Of a stretch of DNA of 64,000 nucleotides, positions 47,724 to 59,068 are shown one piece after another (within the stretch, counting starts at the first letter, position 1; each line of letters begins with the position of its first letter). The stretch lies in assembly GCF_012489685.1 (NCBI RefSeq), contig NC_080044.1:57341507-57405506 (forward strand), in the 5' to 3' direction. The notes under the pieces were generated by a model, which was not told the origin of the DNA, searched no databases, and was given only the letters and a program-made list of their open reading frames with translations. This stretch comes from Lotus japonicus (Eukaryota; Streptophyta; Magnoliopsida; Fabales; Fabaceae). Position numbers and translations under genes: made by a program.

Positions 47724-49265
47724 ATGGCTGCCACCACCAGTGAAACTCAAAGAGATGGTTACAATGCAAAGCCTCCTATGTTCGACGATCAAAGGTTCGA
47801 ATATTGGAAAGATAGACTGGAAAGTTTCTTTCTGGGTTTCGATGCAGATCTCTGGGATATTATTGTGGATGGCTACGAGCGTCCAGTTGATGCAGATGGC
47901 AAGAAGATCCCAAGGTCAGAGATGACTGCAGATCAAAAGAAGCTGTACTCACAACATCACAAAGCAAGAGAAATTCTTCTAAGTGCTATTTCCTATGAAG
48001 AGTACCAGAAGATTACAGATCGTGAGTTTGCTAAAGGCATTTTTGAATCTCTGAAGATGTCTCATGAAGGAAACAAGAAAGTCAAAGAATCAAAGGCATT
48101 GTCTTTGATCCAAAAGTATGAATCCTTCATCATGGAGCCAAATGAATCCATTGAAGAAATGTTCTCCAGATTTCAATTGCTTGTAGCTGGCATACGACCT
48201 CTCAACAAGAGCTACACAACAAAAGATCATGTCATAAGGGTCATCAGGTGTCTTCCTGAAAGTTGGATGCCTTTGGTGACTTCAATAGAGCTCACGAGAG
48301 ACGTTGAGAATATGAGTTTAGAAGAACTCATCAGCATTTTGAAATGCCATGAGCTGAAGCGCTCAGAGATGCAAGATCTGAGGAAAAAGTCCATAGCCTT
48401 GAAATCCAAATCTGAAAAGGCTAAGGTTGAGAAGTCAAAGGCTCTTCAAGCTGAAGAAGAAGAATCTGAAGAAGCATCAGAAGATTCTGATGAAGATGAG
48501 CTGACTCTGATCTCCAAGAGACTCAACCGCATCTGGAAGCACAGGCAGAGCAAGTTCAAAGGCTCTGGAAAGGCAAAAGGAAAGTATGAGTCCTCAGGCC
48601 AGAAGAAGTCTTCAATCAAGGAAGTCACATGTTTTGAGTGCAAAGAATCTGGGCACTACAAAAGTGATTGTCCAAAGTTGAAGAAAGACAAGAAGCCAAA
48701 GAAGCACTTCAAGACCAAGAAGAGTCTGATGGTGACATTCGATGAATCAGAGTCAGAGGATGTTGACTCTGATGGTGAAGTCCAAGGACTCATGGCCATT
48801 GTCAAAGACAAAGGAGCAGAGTCAAAGGAAGCTGTTGACTCTGACTCAGAATCAGAAGGAGATCCTAACTCAGACGATGAAAATGAGGTATTTGCTTCTT
48901 TCTCTACCTCTGAACTGAAACATGCTTTGTCTGATATCATGGATAAGTATAACTCTTTATTGTCTAAGCATAAAAAGTTGAAAAAGAACTTATCTGCTGT
49001 CTCCAAGACTCCTTCTGAACAGGAGAAAATTATTTCTGATTTGAAAAATGAAAATCATGCTTTGGTAAATTCTAACTCTGTGCTTAAGAACCAGATTGCT
49101 AAGTTAGAAGAAATTGTTGCCTGTGATGCCTCTGATTGTAGAAATGAATCTAAGTATGAAAAGTCTTTTCAAAGATTCCTAGCTAAAAGCGTGGATAGAA
49201 GCTTAATGGCTTCAATGATCTATGGCGTAAGCAGAAATGGAATGCATGGCATTGGCTATTCTTAA
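47724..49265 (+). CDS. gag: Gag polyprotein of the Sirevirus-like copia element
   Basis: 513 codons opening at an ATG in a good context (AACAATGGC), 58 bp past the primer site. The N-terminal part has the aromatic pattern typical of copia gag heads (residues about 13-37, with FEYWKDRLESFF). It is followed by the long helical region of the gag_2/UBN2 type (about 100-215). A single CCHC zinc knuckle, CFECKESGHYKSDC, lies at residues 303-316 in a basic stretch. The C-terminal part is Asp/Glu/Ser-rich, then a coiled-coil-like segment (about 395-470). Gag packages the RNA and forms the cytoplasmic particle. The frame closes at a TAA (49263-49265). The same frame stays open past it for about 120 codons of pol-like sequence, so the stop is probably a point mutation (CAA to TAA) in an originally continuous gag-pol frame. 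Family assignment is strong. Confidence 0.9.
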   Translation: MAATTSETQRDGYNAKPPMFDDQRFEYWKDRLESFFLGFDADLWDIIVDGYERPVDADGKKIPRSEMTADQKKLYSQHHKAREILLSAISYEEYQKITDREFAKGIFESLKMSHEGNKKVKESKALSLIQKYESFIMEPNESIEEMFSRFQLLVAGIRPLNKSYTTKDHVIRVIRCLPESWMPLVTSIELTRDVENMSLEELISILKCHELKRSEMQDLRKKSIALKSKSEKAKVEKSKALQAEEEESEEASEDSDEDELTLISKRLNRIWKHRQSKFKGSGKAKGKYESSGQKKSSIKEVTCFECKESGHYKSDCPKLKKDKKPKKHFKTKKSLMVTFDESESEDVDSDGEVQGLMAIVKDKGAESKEAVDSDSESEGDPNSDDENEVFASFSTSELKHALSDIMDKYNSLLSKHKKLKKNLSAVSKTPSEQEKIISDLKNENHALVNSNSVLKNQIAKLEEIVACDASDCRNESKYEKSFQRFLAKSVDRSLMASMIYGVSRNGMHGIGYS

Positions 49266-50666
49266 CCAATTAGAAATGAGCCTTCTGTGTCTAAAGCTAA
49301 ATCCTTGTATGAATGCTTTGTTCCCTCTGGTACCATATTGCCTGATCCTGTACCTGCTAAAGTTGCTAAACATCCTCTTAAAAAGGGATCTTTCTCTATG
49401 ACTAAATATCATGCAAATATTCCTTTAAAATATTATGTTGAGACACCCAAGGTGATCAGAACCTCTGGGGTAACTAACAAAAGAGGACCCAGAAAGTGGG
49501 TACCTAAGGACAAGATTATCTATGTTGCAGATATCCTTGATAGCTCCACTGAAACACCAATCATGGTATCTGGACAGTGGATGCTCGCGTCACATGACGG
49601 GAGAAAAGCGTATGTTCCGAGAGCTGAAACTTAAGCCTGGAGGCGAAGTTGGCTTCGGAGGAAATGAAAAGGGTAAAATTGTTGGTACTGGTACTATTTG
49701 TGTAGATAGTAGCCCATGCATTGATAATGTTTTATTGGTAGACGGCTTAACACATAACTTATTGTCTATAAGTCAATTAGCTGACAAGGGTTATGATGTT
49801 ATATTCAATCAAAAGTCCTGCCGGGCTGTAAGTCAGATCGATGGCTCTGTTCTATTTAACAGCAAGAGGAAGAACAACATCTATAAGATCAGATTATCTG
49901 AGTTGGAGGCTCAGAATGTGAAGTGCCTTCTGTCTGTTAATGAAGAGCAGTGGGTATGGCATAGACGGTTAGGGCATGCCAGTATGAGAAAGATTTCTCA
50001 GCTGAGCAAGCTAAACCTTGTCAGGGGCTTTACCCAATCTGAAGTTTCGCTTCAGACGCTCTTTGTGAAGCATGTCAGAAAGGCAAATTCACAAAAGTCC
50101 CTTTCAAGGCAAAGAATGTTGTCTCAACCTCAAGGCCGTTTGGAACTTCTGCATATCGACCTTTTTGGACCAGTGAAAACTGAGTCTATAGGTGGCAAGA
50201 GATATGGGATGGTTTATCGTTGATGACTATAGCCGCTGGACATGGGTAAAGTTTCTAACCCGCAAGGATGAGTCTCATGCTGTGTTCTCTACCTTCATTG
50301 CTCAAGTGCAAAACGAGAAGGCTTGTAGGATTGTGCGTGTCAGAAGTGACCATGGTGGAGAGTTTGAGAATGACAAGTTTGAGAGTCTGTTTGATTCCTA
50401 TGGAATTGCACATGATTTCTCTTGTCCCAGAACTCCTCAACAAAATGGTGTTGTTGAGAGGAAGAACAGAACTCTTCAGGAGATGGCTAGAACCATGCTC
50501 CAAGAAACTGGCATGGCTAAGCATTTTTGGGCAGAGGCAGTAAATACAGCATGTTACATTCAGAACAGAATCTCTGTGAGACCAATTCTGAATAAGACTC
50601 CTTATGAATTGTGGGAAGAACATAAAACCCAACATTTCTTATTTTCATCCTTTTGGCTGTGTTGTG
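49266..50666 (+). pseudogene. pol: Copia pol fragment: protease, gag-pre-integrase, integrase core (frameshifted, incomplete)
   Basis: Follows gag in the same frame until about 49.55 kb, then changes frame. The aspartic protease active site WYLDSGCSRHMTG has its catalytic Asp at 49573-49575. The gag-pre-integrase motif WHRRLGHAS is near 49.96 kb, followed by a Cys-rich integrase head readable only after another frame change. The catalytic core shows HIDLFGP, then RSDHGGEF, then QNGVVERKN, giving all three acidic residues. Frame changes occur near 49.55, 50.05, 50.13, 50.21 (an extra T in GGTTTATCG) and 50.61 kb (an extra G in GTGGGAAG). Each is a one-base indel, so reading errors beside the gap are as likely as true decay. 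Integrase stops at the Ns; reverse transcriptase and RNase H are not visible. Confidence 0.88.
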
Positions 50667-50766
50667 NNNNNNNNNNNNNNNNNNNNNNNNNNNNNNNNNN
50701 NNNNNNNNNNNNNNNNNNNNNNNNNNNNNNNNNNNNNNNNNNNNNNNNNNNNNNNNNNNNNNNNNN
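50667..50766. other. Assembly gap (100 N) inside or beside the copia element
   Basis: Exactly 100 Ns. Copia integrase is on the left and forward satellite on the right, so at least the rest of pol and the 3' LTR are missing if the element is full length. Confidence 0.99.
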
Positions 50767-53700
50767 TGAAAGGATCACACCTCAGGCTACAAGTCGCGAA
50801 ATTTCAGTCTGATTGAGGCCTCGCGGAGCTAACATAACGAGCTACAACTTTGAACAAGAACTTTTGTGAAGTTTCGACATTTTGGAGGGTCCCGCGATTG
50901 TCGGAAGCTGTGAGATGCTGCCGCTCAAGAACATCAAATTCTCGACACAGTCTGGAATGAAAGGATCACACGTCAGGCTACAGGTCGCGAAATTTCAGTC
51001 TGATTGAGGCCTCGCGGAGCTAATTTAACGAGCTACAACTTTGAAAGAGAACTTTTGTGAAGTTTCGACTTTTTGGAGGGTCCCGCGATTGTCGGAAGCT
51101 GTGAGATGCCGCCGCTCAAGAACATCAAATTCTCGACACAGTCTGCAATGAAAGGATCACCCCTCAGGCTACAAGTCGCGAAATTTCAGTCTAATTGAGG
51201 CCTCGCGGAGCTAACGTAACGAGCTACCACTTTGAAACAAAACTTTTGTGAAGTTTCGACTTTTAGAAAGGTCCCGTGATTGTCGGAAGCTGTGAGATGC
51301 CGCCGCTCAAAAACATCAAATTCTCGACACAGTCTGCAATGAAAGGATCACACCTCAGGCTACAAGTCGCGAAATTCCAGTCTGATTGAGGCCTCGCGGA
51401 GCTAACGTAACGAGCTACAACTTTGACAGAGAACTTTTGTGAAGTTTCGACTTTTTGGAGGGTCCCGCGATTGTCGGAAGCTGTGAGATGCCGCCGCTCC
51501 AGAACATCAAATTCTCGACACAGTCTGCACTGAAAGGATCACACCTCAGGCTACAAGTCGCGAAATTTCTGTCTGATTGAGGCCTCGCGGAGCTAACGTA
51601 ACGAGCTACAACTTTGAAAAAGAACTTTTGTGAAGTTTCGACTTTTTGGAGGGTCCCGCGATTGTCGCAAGCTGTGAGATGCTGTCGCTCAAGAACATCA
51701 AATTCTCGACACAGTCTGGAATGAAAGGATCACACGTCAGGCTACAGGTGGCGAAATTTTAGTCTGATTGAGGCCTCGCGTTGCTAACTTAACGAGCTAC
51801 AACTTTGAAAGAGAACTTTTGTGAAGTTTCGACTTTTTGGAGGGTCCCGCGATTGTCGGAAGCTGTGAGATGCTGTCGCTCAAGAACATCAAATTCTCGA
51901 CACAGTCTGCAATGAAAGGATCACACCTCAGGCTACAAGTCACGAAATTTCAGTCTGATTGAGGCCTCGCGGAGCTAATGTAACGAGCTACAACTTTGAA
52001 AAAGAACTTTTGTGAAGTTTCAACTTTTTGGAGGGTCCCGCGATTGTCGGAAGCTGTTAGATGCGGCCGCTCAATAACATCAAATTATCGACACAGTCTG
52101 CAATGAAAGGATCACACCTCAGGCTACAAGTCACGAAATTTCAGTCTGATTGAGGCCTCGCGGAGCTAATGTAACGAGCTACAACTTTCAAACAGGACTT
52201 TTGTGAAGTTTCGACATTTTGGAGGGTCCCGCGATTGTCGGAAGCTGTTAGATGCGGCCGCTCAATAACATCAAATTATCGACACAGTCTGCAATGAAAG
52301 GATCACACCTCAGGCTACAAGTCACGAAATTTCAGTCTGATTGAGGCCTCGCGGAGCTAATGTAACGAGCTACAACTTTGAAAAAGAACTTTTGTGAAGT
52401 TTCAACTTTTTGTAGGGTCCCGCGATTGTCGGAAGCTGTGAGATGCCGCCGCTCAAGAACATCAAATTCTCGACACAGTCTGCAATGAAAGGATCACACC
52501 TCAGGCTACAAGTCGCGAAATTTCAGTCTGATTGAGGTCTCGCAGAGCTAACGTAACGAGCTACAACTTTGAAAGAGAACTTTTGTGAAGTTTCGACTTT
52601 TAGGAAGGTCCCGCGATTGTCGGAAGCTGTGAGATGCCGCCGCTCAAGAACATCAAATTCTCGACACAGTCTGCAATGAAAGGATCACACCTCAGGCTAC
52701 AAGTCGCGAAATTTCAGTCTGATTGAGGCCTCGCGGAGCTAACGTAACGAGCTACCACTTTGAAACAAAACTTTTGTGAAGTTTCGACTTTTAGGAAGGT
52801 CCCGTGATTGTCGGAAGCTGTGAGATGCCGCCGCTCAAAAACATCAAATTCTCGACACAGTCTGGAATGAAAGGATCACACGTCAGGCTACAGGTCGCGA
52901 AATTTCAGTCTGATTGAGGCCTCGTGTTGCTAACTTAACGAGCTACAACTTTGGAAAAGAAATTTTGTGAAGTTTCGACTTTTAGGAAGGTCTCGCGATT
53001 GTCGGAAGCTGTGAGATGCTGCCGCTCAAAAACATCAAATTCTCGACACAGTCTGCAATGAAAGGATCACACCTCAGGCTACAAGTCGCAAAATTTCAGT
53101 CTGATTGAGGTCTCGCGGAGCTAACGTAACGAGCTACAACTTTGAAAGAGAACTTTTGTGAAAGTTTCGACTTTTTGGAGGGTCCCGCGATTGTCGGAAG
53201 CTGTGAGATGCCGCCGCTCAAGAACATCAAATTCTCGACACAGTCTGCAATGAAAGGATCACAACTCAGGATACAAGTCGCGAAATTTCAGTCTGATTGA
53301 GGCCTCGCGGAGCTAACGTAACGAGCTACAACTTTGAAAAAGAACTTTTGTGAAGTTTCGACATTTTGGAGTGTCCCGCGATTGTCGGAAGCTGTGAGAT
53401 GCTGCCGCTCAAGAACATCAAATTCTCGACACAGTCTGGAATGAAAGGATCACACGTCAGGCTACAGGTCGCGAAATTTCAGTCTGATTGAGGCCTCGCG
53501 GAGCTAATTTAACGAGCTACCACTTTGAAAAAGAACTTTTGTGAAGTTTCAAATTTTTGGAGGGTCCCGCGATTGTCGGAAGCTGTGAGATGCTGTCGCT
53601 CAAGAACATCAAATTCTCGACACAGTCTGCAATGAAAGGATCACACCTCAGGCTACAAGTCGCGAAATTTCAGTCTGATTGAGGCCTCGCGGAGCTAACG

Positions 53701-53806
53701 TAACGAGCTACCACTTTGAAAAAGAACTTTGGTGAAGTTTCAACTTTTTGGAGGGTCCCGTGATTGTCGGAAGCTGTGAGATGCCGCCACTCAAGAACAT
53801 CAAATT

Positions 53807-56098
53807 CTAGACACAGTCTGCGATGAAAGGATCACACCTCAGGCTACAAGTCGCGAAATTTCATTCTGATTGAGGCCTCGCGGAGCTAACGTAACGAGCT
53901 ACAACTTTGAAACAGGACTTTTGTGAAGTTTCGACTTTTTGGAGGGTCCCGCGATTGTCGGAAGCTAATAGATGCGGCCGCTCAATAACATCAAATTATC
54001 GACACAGTCTGCAATGAAAGGATCACACCTCAGGCTACAAGTCACGAAATTTCAGTCTGATTGAGGCCTCGCGGAGCTAATGTAACGAGCTACAACTTTG
54101 AAAAAGAACTTTTGTGAAGTTTCAACTTTTTGGAGGGTCCCGCGATTGTCGGAAGCTGTGAGATGCCGCCGCTCAAGAACATCAAATTCTCGACACAGTC
54201 TGCAATGAAAGGATCACACCTCAGGCTACAAGTCGCGAAATTTCAGTCTGATTGAGGCCTCGCGGAGCTAACGTAACGAGCTACCACTTTGAAACAAAAC
54301 TTTTGTGAAGTTTCGACTTTTTGGAGGGTCCCGCGATTGTCGGAAGCTGTGAGATGCCGCCGCTCAAGAACATCAAATTCTCGACACAGTCTGCAATGAA
54401 AGGATCACACCTCAGGCTACAAGTCGCGAAATTTCAGTCTGATTGAGGCCTCGCGGAGCTAACGTAACGAGCTACCACTTTGAAACAAAACTTTTGTGAA
54501 GTTTCGACTTTTAGGAAGGTCCCGTGATTGTCGGAAGCTGTGAGATGCCGCCGCTCAAAAACATCAAATTCTCGACACAGTCTGGAATGAAAGGATCACA
54601 CGTCAGGCTACAGGTCGCGAAATTTCAGTCTGATTGAGGCCTCGTGTTGCTAACTTAACGAGCTACAACTTTGGAAAAGAAATTTTGTGAAGTTTCGACT
54701 TTTAGGAAGGTCCCGCGATTTTCGGAAGCTGTGAGATGCTGCCGCTCAAAAACATCAAATTCTCGACACAGTCTGCAATGAAAGGATCACACCTCAGGCT
54801 ACAAGTCGCGAAATTTCAGTCTGATTGAGGTCTCGCGGAGCTAACGTAACGAGCTACCACTTTGAAAAAGAACTTTGGTGAAGTTTCAACTTTTTGGAGG
54901 GTCCCGTGATTGTCGGAAGCTGTGAGATGCCGCCACTCAAGAACATCAAATTCTAGACACAGTCTGCGATGAAAGGATCACACCTCAGGCTACAAGTCGC
55001 GAAATTTCATTCTGATTGAGGCCTCGCGGAGCTAACGTAACGAGCTACAACTTTGAAACAGGACTTTTGTGAAGTTTCGACTTTTTGGAGGGTCCCGCGA
55101 TTGTCGGAAGCTGTTAGATGCGGCCGCTCAATAACATCAAATTATCGACACAGTCTGCAATGAAAGGATCACACCTCAGGCTACAAGTCACGAAATTTCA
55201 GTCTGATTGAGGCCTCGCGGAGCTAATGTAACGAGCTACAACTTTGAAAAAGAACTTTTGTGAAGTTTCAACTTTTTGGAGGGTCCCGCGATTGTCGGAA
55301 GCTGTGAGATGCCGCCGCTCAAGAACATCAAATTCTCGACACAGTCTGCAATGAAAGGATCACACCTCAGGCTACAAGTCGCGAAATTTCAGTCTGATTG
55401 AGGCCTCGCGGAGCTAACGTAACGAGCTACCACTTTGAAACAAAACTTTTGTGAAGTTTCGACTTTTTGGAGGGTCCCGCGATTGTCGGAAGCTGTGAGA
55501 TGCCGCCGCTCAAGAACATCAAATTCTCGACACAGTCTGCAATGAAAGGATCACACCTCAGGCTACAAGTCGCGAAATTTCAGTCTGATTGAGGCCTCGC
55601 GGAGCTAACGTAACGAGCTACCACTTTGAAACAAAACTTTTGTGAAGTTTCGACTTTTAGGAAGGTCCCGTGATTGTCGGAAGCTGTGAGATGCCGCCGC
55701 TCAAAAACATCAAATTCTCGACACAGTCTGGAATGAAAGGATCACACGTCAGGCTACAGGTCGCGAAATTTCAGTCTGATTGAGGCCTCGTGTTGCTAAC
55801 TTAACGAGCTACAACTTTGGAAAAGAAATTTTGTGAAGTTTCGACTTTTAGGAAGGTCCCGCGATTTTCGGAAGCTGTGAGATGCTGCCGCTCAAAAACA
55901 TCAAATTCTCGACACAGTCTGCAATGAAAGGATCACACCTCAGGCTACAAGTCGCGAAATTTCAGTCTGATTGAGGTCTCGCGGAGCTAACGTAACGAGC
56001 TACAACTTTGAAAGAGAACTTTTGTGAAAGTTTCGACTTTTTGGAGGGTCCCGCGATTGTCGGAAGCTGTGAGATGCCGCCGCTCAAGAACATCAAAT
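53807..56098 (+). repeat. 6-monomer higher-order repeat (1146 bp)
   Basis: The private variant CTAGACACAG (instead of CTCGACACAG) occurs at 53807 and 54953, 1146 bp apart (6 x 191). The AAACAAAAC variants at 54292 and 55438 have the same spacing, and the GATTTTCGG and TTGCTAACTT variants follow in the same order. Two tandem copies are visible. Confidence 0.85.
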
Positions 56099-56573
56099 TC
56101 TCGACACAGTCTGCAATGAAAGGATCACACCTCAGGCTACAAGTCGCGAAATTTCAGTCTGATTGAGGCCTCGCGGAGCTAACGTAACGAGCTACAACTT
56201 TGAAAAAGAACTTTTGTGAAGTTTCGACATTTTGGAGGGTCCCGCGATTATCGGAAGCTGTGAGATGCTGCCGCTCAAGAACATCAAATTCTCGACACAG
56301 TCTGGAATGAAAGGATCACACGTCTGGCTACAGGTCGCGAAATTTCAGTCTGATTGAGGCCTCGCGGAGCTAATTTAACGAGCTACCACTTTGAAAAAGA
56401 ACTTTTGTGAAGTTTCAAATTTTTGGAGGGTCCCGCGATTGTCGGAAGCTGTGAGATGCTGTCGCTCAAGAACATCAAATTCTCGACACAGTCTGCAATG
56501 AAAGGATCACACCTCAGGCTACAAGTCGCGAAATTTCAGTCTGATTGAGGCCTCGCGGAGCTAACGTAACGAG

Positions 56574-56578
56574 CTACC
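56574..56578 (+). repeat. Presumed target-site duplication CTACC, left of gypsy element
   Basis: The five satellite bases immediately before the LTR TG. The matching copy lies beyond the window end, so this is inferred from the 5-bp duplication seen at the solo LTR of the same family. Confidence 0.5.
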
Positions 56579-57266
56579 TGTAAGACCTGGATTTTCAGAA
56601 CAAGCTAGTTTCCGACTCACGCGTAGAATCAGTGTAAGCGTGACAGGAGGTTGATATTTGAGGAAGATTAATGAAGAAGAAAGTTCAGGAATTGCTTGAG
56701 GAATGTTGCGTAGTTGTTTTCGGAGTTAGTGCGAGTCGTCTGCACACTTGCCTTAGGGCGAGCGTGTCCAGAATAGGCTATTTCGCTCTTAAAGCAACGT
56801 TTTGAGTGAGATTTCGAACTCTCGGAAAATTTAAAGATTCTCTTTATTTTTCCATCGACCAGCGTTTCATTTCGGAACTCTGGACTGTACGCACGATAGG
56901 TTTCACTTTTCGGATGTCCGCCGACGCTAATTTCTTTGCTTCGAAACCCTATTTTCGAGCAATGGATGAAGACTTTTTCTATTCGGGACTTCTAACGAAG
57001 ATTCCGTCCGCGTTGCCAGATTTGTTTCGACGTTTCCAATCTTTCTTCAGAAGGAAGTTTTGTCGTCCGGCGATCACAGCAAAAAGTAGTTTTTCGGGAC
57101 AGATTTAACTTACACCGCTTTTGAGATTTTCGATATCGTTTTTCCCATATCATAGATATTTGTTTTGAGTTCTGGATTTCTGACGCCAGAATCTCTCTTA
57201 GAATTCCTTGGTGAACGTGCTGCAAAAATCGGAATCGCGAAATTTTCATTTTCCCGGGATTTCGCC

Positions 57267-57282
57267 CGCCTATAAATAGGCG
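57267..57282 (+). promoter_or_regulatory. TATA box inside a perfect inverted repeat (5' LTR)
   Basis: Same 16-base dyad as in the solo LTR, with TATAAATA at 57271-57278. Retention in both copies supports it as the core promoter. Confidence 0.75.
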
Positions 57283-57408
57283 AAAAAGCAAAATATCTTT
57301 CATTTTCCTCCATTAGTGGCCCAAATTCGTGGAGAGCAAGGGGGGAGGAGATTTTCGCGAAAACTTGACCAATCTTCGTGCAGTTCGTCCCTACTTCTAG
57401 GTATCAAG

Positions 57409-58086
57409 GTAACTAACACGATTCCTACCTCTGATTGTTGTTTTTGTTGCGTTTCTGAAGTCGTTTCTGTGCTCTAAGTTTTGAGCTTTTTCTAAAATTG
57501 TCCGATTTCTCTGATTTCTCGCTTGGGTTATGTTCCTTATGTTCCCCTGAGTCTAAAACCTCTGTCAGTAAACTCTGATTGCGATTCAGTTGTCCAGGAT
57601 CTGAAAAATTGACTCAAAACTCTTTTTGTCTCACATTTCGAAACTTTATTGTCGTAAAGCTATAATCTGACTTCGTGCCTTTAGGATTTGTTGTCACGGA
57701 TGTCATGAGGATCGTTGCTGTCAAATCTGTTTTCAGAACTGATAACTTTGAAGTTTTGAGCCTTTATTTTGGACCAAAATGCCCCTACGTAGTCGTATTT
57801 CGACCCGATTGTCCGAAAATTGTTCTGACAGTTTCTTTGCCTTAGTTTTACCGTAAAACTACCTTGTGAATTGATTTGATCAAAGAAAAAGAGCCGAAGC
57901 CCTTTTTCCTTTGAGGCCGTGGACTATTTCCTTTAGGGGGGAGTTTTTCGGTTTCGAAAACTTGTCTTTTCGTACCTGATTGTCCTATTCTGAAGCTTTA
58001 ATGCTTTGTCTATCGTTTATGTATTGTTTTGCGATCGAACTAATCGATTTTGTTTGGATTCTGCTTTGTTTTTCTCCGAGGTTCAG
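57409..58086 (+). other. Possible leader intron within the 5' LTR
   Basis: AAG|GTAACT donor-like site and pyrimidine-rich GAGGTTCAG acceptor-like site, 678 bp apart, matching the arrangement in the solo LTR (680 bp). Prediction only. Confidence 0.3.
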
Positions 58087-58722
58087 TTGAGGGAACTTTG
58101 GAAGACTCAGAGCAATTGTTTGAGGAGAACTTTGTTTGCGAAGCTGGAACAGCTCGAGGTTAGGGCAACTTACATATATATTAGCTATGATTTCATAATA
58201 GGCGTCGATAAATTCGACTTATGCTTTGCTATGATATTGATTATGATGATGGTTTATTGTTATGAATGTTTTCATAACTTATGATGTTGATGTTGTGTTG
58301 GATTGAGCGTTTTGACGCGACTTCGGAGTGGAGATTCATTGATCTGGTGATCTTTGACATTTCGGGTTGGATGAACAACCCTAGGCAAGTTCAAATGTGG
58401 GATTTGAGACTTAGCCATTTGTTGGGATTCGGTTGAATACTTAGACTTTCCCCGGGAAACTTCTTTTGGAGGGTTTTTGGAAAACTTAGAATGATTAGAA
58501 TTTCGAAAACTAGAGACTCTGGGAGACTTAGACTTTGAGAAGTAAACTCATAACTTGACTAATTCAATTCGAAACGTTTTTACTAAACGAATAATCATAG
58601 GAGAACTAAAGGGGAAAATATTTACGAAAGACGGGGAAAAGTCGGCTTTTGTTGTGGGTTTGGAGAGTTTTGGAATTGGGGAAAGCCACTAAGGTGAGCT
58701 ATGGTGATGATTGAAAGTCACC

Positions 58723-58738
58723 GAGTACTCTAGTACTC
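58723..58738 (+). repeat. Perfect 7-bp dyad before the hairpin array (5' LTR)
   Basis: GAGTACT, CT, AGTACTC; counterpart of 43109-43124, with only the two central bases changed. Confidence 0.75.
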
Positions 58739-58753
58739 TTGGGAGTGTTGTTC

Positions 58754-58841
58754 GAGTCGTGCTGTATTGACCGGCACGGACTCTGGGCTTTGTTTGTGGG
58801 TTTTGTGGTGGGAGTTGTGTTGTATTGACCGACACTAACTC
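58754..58841 (+). repeat. Tandem hairpins, family 1 (loop TATTGAC), two copies in 5' LTR
   Basis: Copy at 58754-58783: outer stem GAGTC/GACTC and inner stem GTGCTG/CGGCAC around TATTGAC. Copy at 58812-58841: GAGTT/AACTC and GTGTTG/CGACAC. Against the common form, the first copy has T-to-C in one arm and the matching A-to-G in the other, so the pair changed from T-A to C-G. The outer stem differs from every solo-LTR copy yet still pairs. Confidence 0.85.
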
Positions 58842-58926
58842 ATGGTTTTGTTGGGATTGGATTGTGAGCTAAACACTTCCGTGGTAAGGGCGATTCGTTG
58901 TTTGGCTAACCATATTGCATCAATCG

Positions 58927-59068
58927 GGTGAATAACAGGAATGGTTCACCTGTGCATATCATATGGTGAATAACGGGAATGGTTCACCAAGGATGAATAA
59001 CGGGAATGGTTCATCCAGGATGGATAACGGGAATGGTCCATCCATAGTGAAGAACGGGAAGCTTCACT
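58927..59068 (+). repeat. Tandem hairpins, family 2 (loop TAACGGGAATGG), five copies in 5' LTR
   Basis: GGTGAA/TTCACC (58927-58950, loop with one G-to-A change), GGTGAA/TTCACC (58965-58988), GGATGAA/TTCATCC (58991-59016), GGATGGA/TCCATCC (59018-59043), and AGTGAAG/CTTCACT with loop AACGGGAAG (59046-59068). The order parallels the solo LTR, with some copies missing. Confidence 0.88.

Larger units (their letters stand above)
46439..50666 (+). mobile_element. Sirevirus-like Ty1/copia retrotransposon, cut at the right by an assembly gap
   Basis: Inserted in a satellite monomer after ATGCT (46434-46438, the presumed target duplication; the partner copy is not visible). Order of parts: 5' LTR 46439-47651, primer site 47654-47665, gag from 47724, then protease, gag-pre-integrase and integrase, which is the Ty1/copia order. 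Reverse transcriptase, RNase H, any env-like frame and the 3' LTR would lie beyond the 100-N gap. On the far side of the gap the sequence is already satellite. The truncation is therefore an assembly break, not shown to be biological. Confidence 0.93.
50767..56578 (+). repeat. 191-bp satellite array, block 5 (forward orientation)
   Basis: About 30 monomers, clean from the first base after the gap. It contains variants also seen left of the insertions, for example the extra A in TTGTGAAAGTTTCGAC (near 53159 and 56024, as near 40611). It ends in mid-monomer after GAGCTACC, where the gypsy LTR begins. Confidence 0.97.

Noticed and set aside
48227..49412. Reverse-strand frames over copia gag and pol
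   Set aside because: Shadows of the sense gag-pol; low complexity Ser-rich frames opposite the acidic region.
1..56578. CENP-B box in the satellite monomer
   Set aside because: No match to the TTCG...CGGG arrangement was seen in any monomer class.
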